A DNA stretch of 64,000 bases from JAAURB01 sp049649525 (GTDB lineage Bacteria > Cyanobacteriota > Cyanobacteriia > Cyanobacteriales > Microcoleaceae). The stretch's first letter is position 1. Each line of letters begins with the position of its first letter. The position numbers and the translations under genes are program-made. The notes under the pieces are model-generated. The model made no database searches. It worked only from the letters and a program-made list of their open reading frames with translations, and was not told where the DNA came from. Shown here one piece after another: positions 54,375 to 63,911 of the stretch. The DNA is taken from positions 1 through 64,000 of the forward strand of contig JBARZE010000049.1 of the NCBI GenBank assembly GCA_049649525.1, read 5' to 3'.

Positions 54375-55856
54375 ATGGGTGATTATAAAGCTCAAAAAGC
54401 ATATCAAACTGGTGTTAAATGGTTAGTGGGCGCTGGCTTATTAACAATGGTGAGTTTAGGCGGATTAATTACTTACAACTGGGCACAAAATCGCCCTCAA
54501 CCTACTGTTAATGCTCGGTTAGTTACGGTAAAATTAGGTAATGTTGAAAATAAAATTAGTGAAGGGGGAACGGTTGAACTCGGTGGACAACGGACGATTA
54601 AATCACCGGAAGAAGGAGCAGTTGAAACTGTTTTTGTACAACAGGGCGATCGCATTACTCCAGGACAAGAATTAATCCGTTTACGCAATCCTCAAAGAGA
54701 AACAATATTATCGCAAAAGCAGTTAGAAATCCGAGAGCAAGAAATTATTAATTCTAGAAATAGAGAGAAAGTAGAAGAGGCAAAAGATAATTTAAGAATA
54801 GCACAAAATACATTGAAAGCGGATTTAAATAGAGAATCCATTAGAAGAAAGGCTGAAATAGCAAATCAAGAAATAGAGAGAGAAAAGTTAGCCTCGCAAG
54901 TACAGCGAAATCGCCAAAAAGTGGTGGAAGCTCAAGCAGAATTGGCGGCGGCTAAAGCGGAACTCGAGAAGTTGAAAGAATTAGAAGAAAGAGGATTTAT
55001 TGCCGGACAAGAAATCGATCAGCAAGAACAACAAGTACGGAGTCAAACGGCTAATTTACGCAATACTCAATTAGAATTGAATCAATCAATTTTTAATTTG
55101 GAACAAGCAGAAGTTAAAGTAATTGTAGAAGAACCTGTCGGTAGTGGTGTGTTTAATGCAGAAGTACAATTGCGTCAGGCAGAATCTGATTTGCGGCAAA
55201 GTTTAAGTGATTTAGAATTAGCAAAAATCGCTTATCAAGAAGAAGCTTTGAAACTAGAAGATTATATTATTACTTCTCCCATGAATGGTGTGGTTTTAAA
55301 TATTGATATTCAACCGGGTGATGGGGTTAACCGCAGTGATGATTTAATTACAATTGGCGATCCGAATCAAGAATTAGTGCAATTGAACCTCTCTACCCTG
55401 AATGCAGTCCGGGTTAACCTGAATCAACCTGCAAGAGTAAAAATTATTGGGCCGGGTGCAAAATCCTACAGCGGTCGAGTTTCTCAAATTGATTTAAAAG
55501 CCAGTAGTAACAACAATAATGATTCGAGTCAAGCGAATGTTCCGGCTATCATTCAACTCGATAAACCCACCGGAACATTAATTCCTGGTAGTCCTGTGAG
55601 TGTTGAAATTATTCTCGAAGAAAAGAATGAAGTTGTTGTGGTTGATACAGAACTAATTCAACGAGAAGAGCAATCTGCTTATGTTTGGATATTAGATGAA
55701 AATGATAAAGCCCAAAAACAACCGATTACTTTAGGCTTAGAAGGATTACTGCAAGTGGAAGTGACCTCTGGTTTAAGTCCAGGTGATACAATAATTCAAA
55801 CGCCCCCAGATGAATCAATTCAGCCGGGAAGCGTTGTCACAGGAACCGAAGAATAA
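54375..55856 (+). CDS. MacA/HlyD-like membrane fusion adaptor
   Basis: 493 residues. One N-terminal membrane anchor (WLVGAGLLTMVSLGGLITYNWA), a lipoyl-like segment (EGAVETVFVQQGDRITPGQELIRL), a long coiled-coil hairpin (about 120-300, rich in Glu, Gln and Arg), then the second lipoyl half (ITSPMNGVVLNIDIQPGDGV) and a beta barrel (about 340-490). It would link an inner-membrane transporter to an outer-membrane factor. The permease gene follows after 23 bp; a TolC-like gene lies downstream of the NACHT gene. Confidence 0.88.
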   Translation: MGDYKAQKAYQTGVKWLVGAGLLTMVSLGGLITYNWAQNRPQPTVNARLVTVKLGNVENKISEGGTVELGGQRTIKSPEEGAVETVFVQQGDRITPGQELIRLRNPQRETILSQKQLEIREQEIINSRNREKVEEAKDNLRIAQNTLKADLNRESIRRKAEIANQEIEREKLASQVQRNRQKVVEAQAELAAAKAELEKLKELEERGFIAGQEIDQQEQQVRSQTANLRNTQLELNQSIFNLEQAEVKVIVEEPVGSGVFNAEVQLRQAESDLRQSLSDLELAKIAYQEEALKLEDYIITSPMNGVVLNIDIQPGDGVNRSDDLITIGDPNQELVQLNLSTLNAVRVNLNQPARVKIIGPGAKSYSGRVSQIDLKASSNNNNDSSQANVPAIIQLDKPTGTLIPGSPVSVEIILEEKNEVVVVDTELIQREEQSAYVWILDENDKAQKQPITLGLEGLLQVEVTSGLSPGDTIIQTPPDESIQPGSVVTGTEE

Positions 55857-55879
55857 GTTAATACTATCTCTGCCGAAAA

Positions 55880-57061
55880 ATGGGTATTTCACCCCTTAGT
55901 TTAATTGGACTCAGTTGTAAATCTTTAATTGGAAACCCCTTGCGATCTAGCCTCACAACTCTGGGGGTATTTATGGGGGTGGCGGCGGTGAGTGGGACGC
56001 TACAAGTTCGTAATATTAGCCGCGCCGTCATTACCCAACAACTCGAACAACAAGGCGCACCCAGAATTACTTTATTCACCCGCAGAAATCGCACCACTCG
56101 ACAACGGGCAGAATTAACCCCTGAAGATATGAATTATCTTAAACAACGACTAGCAAAAATTCAGAGTATTAGTGGTTTAAATTGGGTGGGTCAGCCCGAA
56201 ACTGTCTTTCAAGATTCTACCGCTAATCCAGAAGTTTATGCTGTTGCCCCTGACTATTTATTCACTTTTGGTCGAGAATTAATTGCGGGACGAGATTTTA
56301 CAGAAGCAGATTACAATCAATATCGTCCAGTTGCAATTATCGATCAATTTTTAAGTAATGAATTGTTTCAAAGTCAAGACCCCTTAGGTGAGACGATTTA
56401 TGTCGATTTTCGTCCTTATATTGTGGTCGGTCTTCTACCTTTAAATCAAGCAAGTATGCAACCTGAAGGAGAAGTTTATATCCCTATTACAGTTCATAGT
56501 GCTATTAGCGGACAACGAAGTATTCGTGCATTTACTATTCGCCCTTATCGTTTAGAAGACTTAGAAATTTTAGAAGAACAAATCTTACAACAAATAGAAC
56601 AACGCTTTCCCGGTTATACTTTTGCGGCTTGGAATAATGTAAACGATATTTTGGAACAACAACAAACGTTAGAATCTGTTTCAACCGCTTTACTCGTGGT
56701 AGGAATTGTGGCGTTACTGGTTGGCGGTGTGGGTATAGCTAATATTACCATCGCCGCTGTAATTGAACGAACCTCCGAAATAGGCTTGCGCCGCGCTATT
56801 GGGGCAACTCAACTTGATGTATTGTTTCAATTTGTCCTTGAAGCCGCTATTCTCAGTATTATGGGCGGTGCGATCGCCATTCTCACCGTTCATGGTTTAA
56901 CCATTGTCGTTGCCAAACAGTTTGAGTTACCCTATAAATTTGATACAAATAATGCTGTAATTGCTTTAGGTTCGGCTGTAATTGTTGGTGTGGGGGCTGG
57001 CTTTCTCCCGGCATTGAGGGCAAGTCAACTCGATCCAGTTAAAGCATTGAGACAAAAATAG
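55880..57061 (+). CDS. MacB/FtsX-type ABC permease without ATPase
   Basis: 393 residues: TM1 (about 12-35), a large periplasmic domain (MacB_PCD, about 40-260), then the FtsX-like region with three more helices (around 275-300, 325-350 and 360-385) and the IGLRRAIGATQLDVLFQF coupling motif. The usual ABC ATPase is not encoded next to it, so it may be supplied in trans. The substrate is unknown. It likely forms an operon with the adaptor gene. Confidence 0.87.
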   Translation: MGISPLSLIGLSCKSLIGNPLRSSLTTLGVFMGVAAVSGTLQVRNISRAVITQQLEQQGAPRITLFTRRNRTTRQRAELTPEDMNYLKQRLAKIQSISGLNWVGQPETVFQDSTANPEVYAVAPDYLFTFGRELIAGRDFTEADYNQYRPVAIIDQFLSNELFQSQDPLGETIYVDFRPYIVVGLLPLNQASMQPEGEVYIPITVHSAISGQRSIRAFTIRPYRLEDLEILEEQILQQIEQRFPGYTFAAWNNVNDILEQQQTLESVSTALLVVGIVALLVGGVGIANITIAAVIERTSEIGLRRAIGATQLDVLFQFVLEAAILSIMGGAIAILTVHGLTIVVAKQFELPYKFDTNNAVIALGSAVIVGVGAGFLPALRASQLDPVKALRQK

Positions 57062-57322
57062 AATACAGTCATCAAAATACTCTACCTTTTTAATCAAACA
57101 CTCACTTCGACACAATTAAAAGCTTCACCCTTACGGCAGGGGTTCGGGGAGTTATTATGTAGGGACGTTACATGTAACGTCTCCACAAATTTAACGTCTC
57201 TACGCTCCAAATCGGATTTTTAATATGGGTTAATTCAACGGACATGATGTTATATATAACGCCTCACCCTGCCCTGTGGACACCCCTCTCCTAAGTTGAG
57301 GAGAAGCAAAGAGGACATAACA
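57062..57322. repeat. spacer with palindrome copy 3
   Basis: 57162-57183 holds a palindrome related to those at 50463 and 54202, but with half-site GACGTTACA: G changed to A in one arm and C to T in the other, so pairing is kept. A second partial copy (AACGTCTCTACG) follows. A CTCACCCTGCCC-type repeat and a palindrome-like CTAAGTTGAG lie nearer the next gene. Confidence 0.75.
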
Positions 57323-60300
57323 TCACTTATTTCTCAAACTATCTAACACCTCATCTGTAAACGGATTTTCTCCTGTTTTCAATGCCGCTAACCAACCCTG
57401 CCGTTTTTGTTTCTCTTCTTCGTTGTAACCAAAACGGGTGTCATTCAATGCAGCCTCAAAATCTTCTATCGCCCCAGCAAAATCCCCTGTTAACGCTCTA
57501 GCAAGTCCACGAGCAGTTCGATAATATGAGTAATCAGGTTCTAATTCTACAGCTTTTTCTCCAGCAAATAGAACTAATTCTGCATGATGAGATAAGCTAC
57601 CAAACCAACATAATTGATACCAAAATATAGCTGAAATTTCCAGTTTAGGATTAAGAGTTTCAGCTTGATTGTAAGCTGTGACCGCTTCCTCAATTTGACC
57701 TGCTTCAGCGAAACTATATCCTCGACTCAATGCAACGGCTGCTGCAAATTCAGGCTGTTGTTGTAAATCTTCTGAAACTCCAGTTGCTTCATGTAATCCA
57801 ATAATATTAGACCATTTTGTATCATTATTCCATCGGATGTTACTGAGGTGGGCACCACTGAGGTCGGCATCACTGAGGTGGGCACCACTGAGGTCGGCAC
57901 CACTGAGGTGGGCACCACTGAGGTGGGCACCACTGAGGTCGGCACGTCTGAGGTTGGCATCAATGAGGATGGCACCACTGAGGTCGGCACCACTGAGGTC
58001 GGCACCACTGAGGTCGGCACTACTGAGGTTGACATCACTGAGGTCGGCACTAATGAGGTCGGCACCAATGAGGTGGGCAAAACTGAGGTGGGCACCACTG
58101 AGGTCGGCACTTCTGAGGTGGGCACTTCTGAGGTGGGCACTTCTGAGGTTGGCACCACTGAGGTTGGCACCACTGAGGTTGGCACTAATGAGGTGGGCAT
58201 CTCTGAAGTTGGCACCACTGAGGTTGGCACTTCTGAGGTCGGCACCACTGAGGTCGGCACTACTGAGAAACTGACCAACGCTATTGAGAAAAGCATTAAC
58301 TTTTAAACATTGGCTGTAACCAATCATTTGAAGCAGTCGGTCACGGTCAAATTCATCACTATTGGGTTGACCGCAAGGATAAAAATGTAATTGTTGTTTC
58401 AATTCCTCATGAGATTGTCCATAACGATGTAATTCTAAGAGTAAAATTAAGACATTTAATCCTGTATAAATATCAACTTGTCTTTGTCCAGATTCGATAT
58501 CATGCTGTTGTAATTGTCTGGCTTTTTTCTGCGGCAGGGTCTCTTCTGTGGTTTCAATAAATTCTCCCTCACTCCAGTTGAAATAAAACTTCTGTAATCG
58601 TTGAAATAACACTACAAATTCAATCTGAGACTGAATTAAAACTGCCATTAAATATTCCACAATCTCAGCGGTCAGATGGCCATAACCGAATAAATCATAA
58701 ACTTGCCATTCTAATTCTTTTTTCGGAATTACATAATTAATATTTCGTTTTTTCTTCGTTATTTCTGTCCACTCTGCCATTGTTTCCGCTATCCGTTCAG
58801 CACAGAGAAATTCCCCAAAACTTTTATGAAAGAATTCAACCGAATTATCCGCCGTACCCGATTTAAGATAAAAAGCCGCCAATGCATTTTTTAACCCTTC
58901 CTCAGATCCTGCTTTTCTAGCTTTTTCAATCAGTTGAATTGCGGCTTCGTCTTCCTTTGCTTTTAATCGCGCCTCGATCAGTTTAATAGAAGTATGTTCT
59001 CGTCCCGATTGCACCACACAGAGTCCAGCTTCGGCTAAAATACTGCGTAAACTTTCTGGTTCTAATATTTTATTATTGAGGTCTTCTCCCTCTTTTGTTC
59101 GCTGTTCATTTAATACAAAATCTAAGGCTTTCTGATAAACCAAAACTTTTGCTGCACCAGCATTCTCTGTTTTAAAGTCCTCCACATCTAGCTGTTGAGC
59201 GTGATGCATTTCTGCCAGTAAGTACAGAATTAAAGGTTCTTGTGCTAACAGTTTAACGGATTCTGGACAATTATCATTTTGTAAGAATTGCCAAAAATTA
59301 TTAACTGTTTCAGCGGCAATATTTGGATCGGGATTAACTACAGTTTGCCATTTTTCTAACCACTGTTGTTGTAGGGTTTCATTCATTGGGATGATTTCGA
59401 CCCGATCTAAATTCTTGGGCATTAACCGTTCAATGCCATACAATGCTAACGGTCTACCCGTAATTAAGACTCGATGTCCCCGCTCATTGTTGTTAGCAGC
59501 ACGTTTCTGAAATTGTGAAACTTGGTCTAAAAATAACTTCAAGTCATTACTAACGCCGCGTTCTAACAGCAGTTCATCAAAGCCATCTAATAAAAACAAA
59601 AACCGCGTATTTTTATCGGTTAACCAACCCCGATCTGTTTTAACAAAATCCGTACCAATTACTGTTTCTAGAGTCTTTTCCAAATCTGAATCAAAGTGAG
59701 TAATATCCCGTAATCGAATTAAAATTGGGGTATAAATTGGGTGAAATTCTCGACGCACCAAATCCGAAAACATCTTACAAAATACACTTTTTCCCCGTCC
59801 AGGGCCACCTTGCAAAAACAAGACATTACTTTTTTTATTCTCATCTAATAATATACGTTTTGCCCAAGATTCTATATTATCGGGTTCTGCATCTTCATCA
59901 ACTTCTCCATCAGAATTTACCGCTTTGACTTCCAAGGGAATATAAATATCCCGGAAGGTAAAATCTTGATTAAAAACGTTTTCCTCTGGTTGTTTAGCAA
60001 TAATATTCTCTAAATATTGATCGATACTTTCATAAACTTCTAAATCCCGTAACCAACCGTCTCCATAAATTCCTGCTAACCGTTTCGCGGAGTCTCTCAC
60101 TTCTGCCACCGCCTGTTTCATGTAACGATGGGTATCACGAGAAATTCGTTCTGTTGTTATTTTCGCAGCTTCTTCGGTTAACCCAGATTCTTGTAAACGT
60201 TTCTCTAAAATCGAATTAAATTCTGTTGCTAAGCGGGAATAATGAAAACTAATTAATGCATTTTTGGCTTCTCTCTCATCCCATTCAAATTCACCTAATT

Positions 60301-60727
60301 TTTCAATCTTTTTCCCTAGCTTTTCCGAGGCTGAAGTTTCGGTTAACTGAATTTCTGGATGAGTTTTTAAAAATTGTTTGATACTCTCTAAATAAGCAAC
60401 CTGACCCACTAACAATACCGAATCTTCTAGGGTGGGTTCGCTGCGAGTTTGTTGGGCAATATATGTTAAAATAGTTGTAGCAATCGGAACAAATGGTAAA
60501 GTTGAACCGACTACTTGCGCTAACGGCGAGTTTAAAATGTCCAGCAGGGAATCAATATTTTCCAGAAACGGTTTAAGTTCCTTTATACCCTTGTTTTGAT
60601 CAAGTGCTTTTGCCAGTCCTAATACAGCTTTGGCTGTGTCTGCGCTGCCTGTAGCTATTGCCGAAGGCGATAATTCAATGTCAGTATTCAGAATTTTCCA
60701 AATCTTTTGTACAAGTTTCCCTGCCAT
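57323..60727 (-). CDS. NACHT NTPase with pentapeptide repeats and TPR-like tail
   Basis: 1134 residues. About 1-290 is a helical region, probably including coiled coils. The NACHT NTPase follows with Walker A GGPGRGKS (about 305-312) and Walker B FLFLLDGFDE (about 375), then the helical arm to about 800. Pentapeptide repeats fill about 818-964 (A(D/N/H)LSGA-type, some 29 repeats). A C-terminal region from about 985 has TPR-like helix pairs (AEAGQIEEAVTAYNQAE, ALTGDFAGAIEDFEAAL). NACHT proteins of this kind act as sensors in bacterial immunity or regulation; the role here is inferred. It stands alone on the minus strand between the exporter genes and the TolC-like gene. Confidence 0.85.
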   Translation of the reverse strand: MAGKLVQKIWKILNTDIELSPSAIATGSADTAKAVLGLAKALDQNKGIKELKPFLENIDSLLDILNSPLAQVVGSTLPFVPIATTILTYIAQQTRSEPTLEDSVLLVGQVAYLESIKQFLKTHPEIQLTETSASEKLGKKIEKLGEFEWDEREAKNALISFHYSRLATEFNSILEKRLQESGLTEEAAKITTERISRDTHRYMKQAVAEVRDSAKRLAGIYGDGWLRDLEVYESIDQYLENIIAKQPEENVFNQDFTFRDIYIPLEVKAVNSDGEVDEDAEPDNIESWAKRILLDENKKSNVLFLQGGPGRGKSVFCKMFSDLVRREFHPIYTPILIRLRDITHFDSDLEKTLETVIGTDFVKTDRGWLTDKNTRFLFLLDGFDELLLERGVSNDLKLFLDQVSQFQKRAANNNERGHRVLITGRPLALYGIERLMPKNLDRVEIIPMNETLQQQWLEKWQTVVNPDPNIAAETVNNFWQFLQNDNCPESVKLLAQEPLILYLLAEMHHAQQLDVEDFKTENAGAAKVLVYQKALDFVLNEQRTKEGEDLNNKILEPESLRSILAEAGLCVVQSGREHTSIKLIEARLKAKEDEAAIQLIEKARKAGSEEGLKNALAAFYLKSGTADNSVEFFHKSFGEFLCAERIAETMAEWTEITKKKRNINYVIPKKELEWQVYDLFGYGHLTAEIVEYLMAVLIQSQIEFVVLFQRLQKFYFNWSEGEFIETTEETLPQKKARQLQQHDIESGQRQVDIYTGLNVLILLLELHRYGQSHEELKQQLHFYPCGQPNSDEFDRDRLLQMIGYSQCLKVNAFLNSVGQFLSSADLSGADLRSANLSGANFRDAHLISANLSGANLSGANLRSAHLRSAHLRSADLSGAHLSFAHLIGADLISADLSDVNLSSADLSGADLSGADLSGAILIDANLRRADLSGAHLSGAHLSGADLSGAHLSDADLSGAHLSNIRWNNDTKWSNIIGLHEATGVSEDLQQQPEFAAAVALSRGYSFAEAGQIEEAVTAYNQAETLNPKLEISAIFWYQLCWFGSLSHHAELVLFAGEKAVELEPDYSYYRTARGLARALTGDFAGAIEDFEAALNDTRFGYNEEEKQKRQGWLAALKTGENPFTDEVLDSLRNK
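57837..58274 (-). repeat. 15-bp DNA repeats encoding the pentapeptide segment
   Basis: About 29 tandem near-copies of a GGCACCACTGAGGTC-like unit (read on the plus strand) in step with the pentapeptides. The unit is free of stop codons in several frames, giving long false open frames on both strands. The near-identity of units suggests recent expansion or gene conversion. Confidence 0.9.
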
Positions 60728-60968
60728 AATCTATAGCGTATCAGAATAGGTATTATCTATTATGTTAACTACACCCCAGGGTGCAGGGTTTTCCGGAAAC
60801 TCAACATTTCCTCTACCTCCGCCTCCAACAGGAGTTGTTTGTGTGAATAATACGATTGATGCGATTGAGTGCAACATAACATTTTCACCCTTTTCTCAGA
60901 GCGTATATAATAGATTGCTACACTTGAATTGACTGTAAGCTATCCTCTATCCTTTTGAATGGTTGAAA

Positions 60969-62954
60969 ATGCATTCACCACAGAATTCTAAACCTCAACC
61001 CCCTAATTCTCAGGCTTCCCCCACATCAGATCGGGTTTGGAGGATACGGTTTTGTATCATTGTCACCCTGATTTCTGGATCTGTCGCCACCCTCATTACT
61101 CAGCTTCAGTCTCAACCCTCTATGCTGGCGAAAGTGCCACAAACTGTCACATCTCCCTCCGTTAAACCCGTCCCGCAACCGATCAAAAATCCGACTCCTC
61201 AGCCAGAAGCGGTAATGGGTAAAGTCAAGCCTCAACAATTCTCTATCCCACCCTCGCTGCATCATCAGCCATCACCATCTATTGCTGCAACGCCAACCCC
61301 TATTATCTCAGAAACAGAAGATCCTCAAACGATTCAAAATACCCCATCTGCGCCTATTTCTCCGCCGGAAAAGCCAACAAATCATCAACCCATTCAACCC
61401 ATTAAATCTGAAGTTAATCCTATTAAATTTGAAGATAGTTCAGAACCCTTACCGACTGCAAATATACTACCAGAAACCTTAACGATTGTACAGAATTCCG
61501 CCGAAGATATTCAACCCATTAATAGTGCAGAACCATTAAAAATCGAAATCACAGAGACCGTGGGGGCGCAACGCTTACGCCCAAATACAATAGAATTAAC
61601 CTTAAGAGAAGTAGTAATTTTAGCATTAGAAAATAATCGTACCATTAAAAATCAATATTTAGAACGAATTATTCAACAACAGGATTTAATTGTTGCAGAA
61701 GATAAGTTCGCTCCCGATTTTACACCGAATATCTCTTTAGAATGGGATAGTTTAGAACAGGGAGATATTACTTCGGTTACTAATGGCTTATCATTAGCCG
61801 CTAGAGTGGTGATGTTATTACCCACAGGGGGTGAGATTAACTTGGGTTGGGAAGGACGCGGAGAGCAGCGAGACGGGCCAGGATTTGACGATTCAGACAA
61901 CGACGGGTTAAGGCAAAATCTAGAACTTTCTGTCCGACAACCGCTATTAAGAAATGGTGGAATTGAGGTAAATAGAGCCTCGATTGAAATTGCTCGAATT
62001 GATGATAAGATTAATATTTTAGATCTGAAATCTACGTTAATTAATCAAATTACAGAAGCGATTTTTGCTTATCGACAATTGATTCAAGCCCAAGAACGAT
62101 TACAAATTGAAATTAGTTCTTTAGAAATTGCACGGCAACAAGTAGAAAATACCCAGGTTTTGATTGATGCAGGTCGGAGAGCTAGAGTTGATATTGTGCC
62201 TGTTCAAGCGCGGGTTGCCAATCAAGAAGTGAGTTTATTAGAAGCAGAAAACAACTTGAAACAACAGCAATTTGATTTATTGGAAATATTAGATATTGAT
62301 CCGTCGCTCACTATTATCGCGGCTGATATTCAACCCGTCACTCCTGAGAGTCTAGAATCTGAAAATATCAAGATTTTAGCATTAGAAAATAGACCCGATT
62401 ATTTAATTGCAAAGCTGAATATTGAGCAAGCAGATTTTGCGCTTAAAATAGCTGAAAATCAACGAAAATGGAATATGGATTTAGAAGCAAGTGTTAGTCA
62501 CGATCCTGCACCTAATTTTATAGAGGATAGAACAGAGTTTAGAGCTGGGTTGAATTTGACAAAAAACTTAGGAGATCGCAGAATAGAACGAGAGTTTAAA
62601 CAGCGTCAAGTTGAGTTATTACAAGCAGAAAATAATTTAGATGAGGAGATTCAACAAGTTGAAATTGATGTAGAAAATAGTATTCGAGATGTTCGAGAAA
62701 ATCTGCGAAGAGTTGAACTGGCAAGACGAGCAACGGAGTTAGCAGAAGAACAACTTTTAAATGAAGAAGAACGGGTCAGATTAGGAGTTGGAAATACTTC
62801 GATTGTTGATTTGGTTCAATTTCAAGAAGCGTTAGGACAAGCAAGAAATGACGAACTAAATGCAAATATTGATTATCTCAACTCTATCACTAATTTAGAA
62901 CAAACGATTGGTATCACTTTAGACGCTTGGGATATTATAATTGAAACGGAATAA
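60969..62954 (+). CDS. TolC-like outer membrane efflux protein
   Basis: About 661 residues from the ATG at 60969 (a TTG six bases before is possible). The N-terminus has a hydrophobic segment (IRFCIIVTLISGSVATLIT) that may serve as signal, then an unusual proline-rich, low-complexity linker of about 150 residues (rich in PQP, PTP and SPP). The rest has two OEP repeats: VVILALENNRTIKNQYLER start, and the second repeat from about 430, with the long coiled coils. This forms the outer membrane channel for export systems such as the adaptor/permease pair 4-8 kb upstream. It ends at the base before the rluD start. Confidence 0.88.
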   Translation: MHSPQNSKPQPPNSQASPTSDRVWRIRFCIIVTLISGSVATLITQLQSQPSMLAKVPQTVTSPSVKPVPQPIKNPTPQPEAVMGKVKPQQFSIPPSLHHQPSPSIAATPTPIISETEDPQTIQNTPSAPISPPEKPTNHQPIQPIKSEVNPIKFEDSSEPLPTANILPETLTIVQNSAEDIQPINSAEPLKIEITETVGAQRLRPNTIELTLREVVILALENNRTIKNQYLERIIQQQDLIVAEDKFAPDFTPNISLEWDSLEQGDITSVTNGLSLAARVVMLLPTGGEINLGWEGRGEQRDGPGFDDSDNDGLRQNLELSVRQPLLRNGGIEVNRASIEIARIDDKINILDLKSTLINQITEAIFAYRQLIQAQERLQIEISSLEIARQQVENTQVLIDAGRRARVDIVPVQARVANQEVSLLEAENNLKQQQFDLLEILDIDPSLTIIAADIQPVTPESLESENIKILALENRPDYLIAKLNIEQADFALKIAENQRKWNMDLEASVSHDPAPNFIEDRTEFRAGLNLTKNLGDRRIEREFKQRQVELLQAENNLDEEIQQVEIDVENSIRDVRENLRRVELARRATELAEEQLLNEEERVRLGVGNTSIVDLVQFQEALGQARNDELNANIDYLNSITNLEQTIGITLDAWDIIIETE

Positions 62955-63911
62955 ATGGATAATATAATGACAGAAGAAAATACAATTAATTTAATCGTTA
63001 ATTCGCCTCCAAATTCTCAAGTCAAACGCTTAGATCGCTGGTTATCTGAACAACTTTCTGACTTATCTCGTTCTCGAATTCAAGCCCTAATTTCTCAGGA
63101 TCAAGTTTATCTTAATCATCAAATTTGTAATTCTAAAAAAGTAGAAGTGAAATTAGGCGATCGCATAACAGTTATTATTCCTCAAACTAAACCGTTAGAA
63201 TTGACTCCAGTCGAGATAAAATTAGATATTTTATATGAAGATAATCACTTAATTATTATCAATAAACCAGCGGGTTTAGTGGTACATCCCTCAGCCGGAC
63301 ATGAAGACTATAGTTTAGTGCATGGACTCCTGGCTCATTGTGATAGTTTAGCAGGAATTGGTGGGGTTGAACGACCGGGAATTGTTCATCGTTTAGATAA
63401 AGATACCACCGGGGCAATTGTTGTGGCGAAAACTGATTTTTCTCTGCAACATTTACAAGCCCAAATTCAAGCAAAAACAGCCCGTCGGCAATATTTAGGA
63501 GTGGTTTATGGTGCACCAAACACAGATCATGGTATAATTAATCAGCCGATTGGTCGTCATTTCACAGATCGTAAAAAGATGGCGGTTATTCCCATTGAAA
63601 AAGGGGGACGAAATGCCGTCACTCATTGGCAAGTTGAAGAACGTTTAGGCAACTATACGTTAATGCAGTTTACCTTAGAAACCGGACGGACGCATCAAAT
63701 TCGGGTTCATAGCGCCTTCATTGGACATCCTATTGTCGGTGATTTAGATTATAGTAAAGGTCGTTCGATTAAAGTCAATTTGTCTGGGCAGGCGCTTCAT
63801 GCTTGGAAATTAACCTTAGAACATCCTATTTCTGGTAAAATCATAGAAGCTATTGCGCCGTTGCCGGAAACGATGAACACGCTATTAAATGTATTGCGTC
63901 GTCGGTTGTAA
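62955..63911 (+). CDS. rluD: RluA-family 23S rRNA pseudouridine synthase (RluD-like)
   Basis: 318 residues. An N-terminal S4 RNA-binding domain (RLDRWLSEQLSDLSRSRIQALI, about 23-75), then the catalytic core with GIVHRLDKDTTGAIVVAKT holding the active Asp. LYEDNHLIIINKPAGLVVHPS and the ETGRTHQIRVHSAFIGHPIVGD motif confirm the RluA/RluC/RluD family; the S4-plus-core layout favours RluD. It begins at the base after the TolC stop codon, so translation is likely coupled. Confidence 0.93.
   Translation: MDNIMTEENTINLIVNSPPNSQVKRLDRWLSEQLSDLSRSRIQALISQDQVYLNHQICNSKKVEVKLGDRITVIIPQTKPLELTPVEIKLDILYEDNHLIIINKPAGLVVHPSAGHEDYSLVHGLLAHCDSLAGIGGVERPGIVHRLDKDTTGAIVVAKTDFSLQHLQAQIQAKTARRQYLGVVYGAPNTDHGIINQPIGRHFTDRKKMAVIPIEKGGRNAVTHWQVEERLGNYTLMQFTLETGRTHQIRVHSAFIGHPIVGDLDYSKGRSIKVNLSGQALHAWKLTLEHPISGKIIEAIAPLPETMNTLLNVLRRRL

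Noticed and set aside
57837..58274. Possible CRISPR-like or minisatellite array
   Set aside because: The units are contiguous 15-mers in step with pentapeptides, with no spacers and no cas genes.
57727..58306. Several long open frames across the 15-bp repeats on both strands
   Set aside because: A 15-bp unit without stops keeps several frames open. Only the minus-strand pentapeptide frame continues into conserved NACHT and TPR-like regions.
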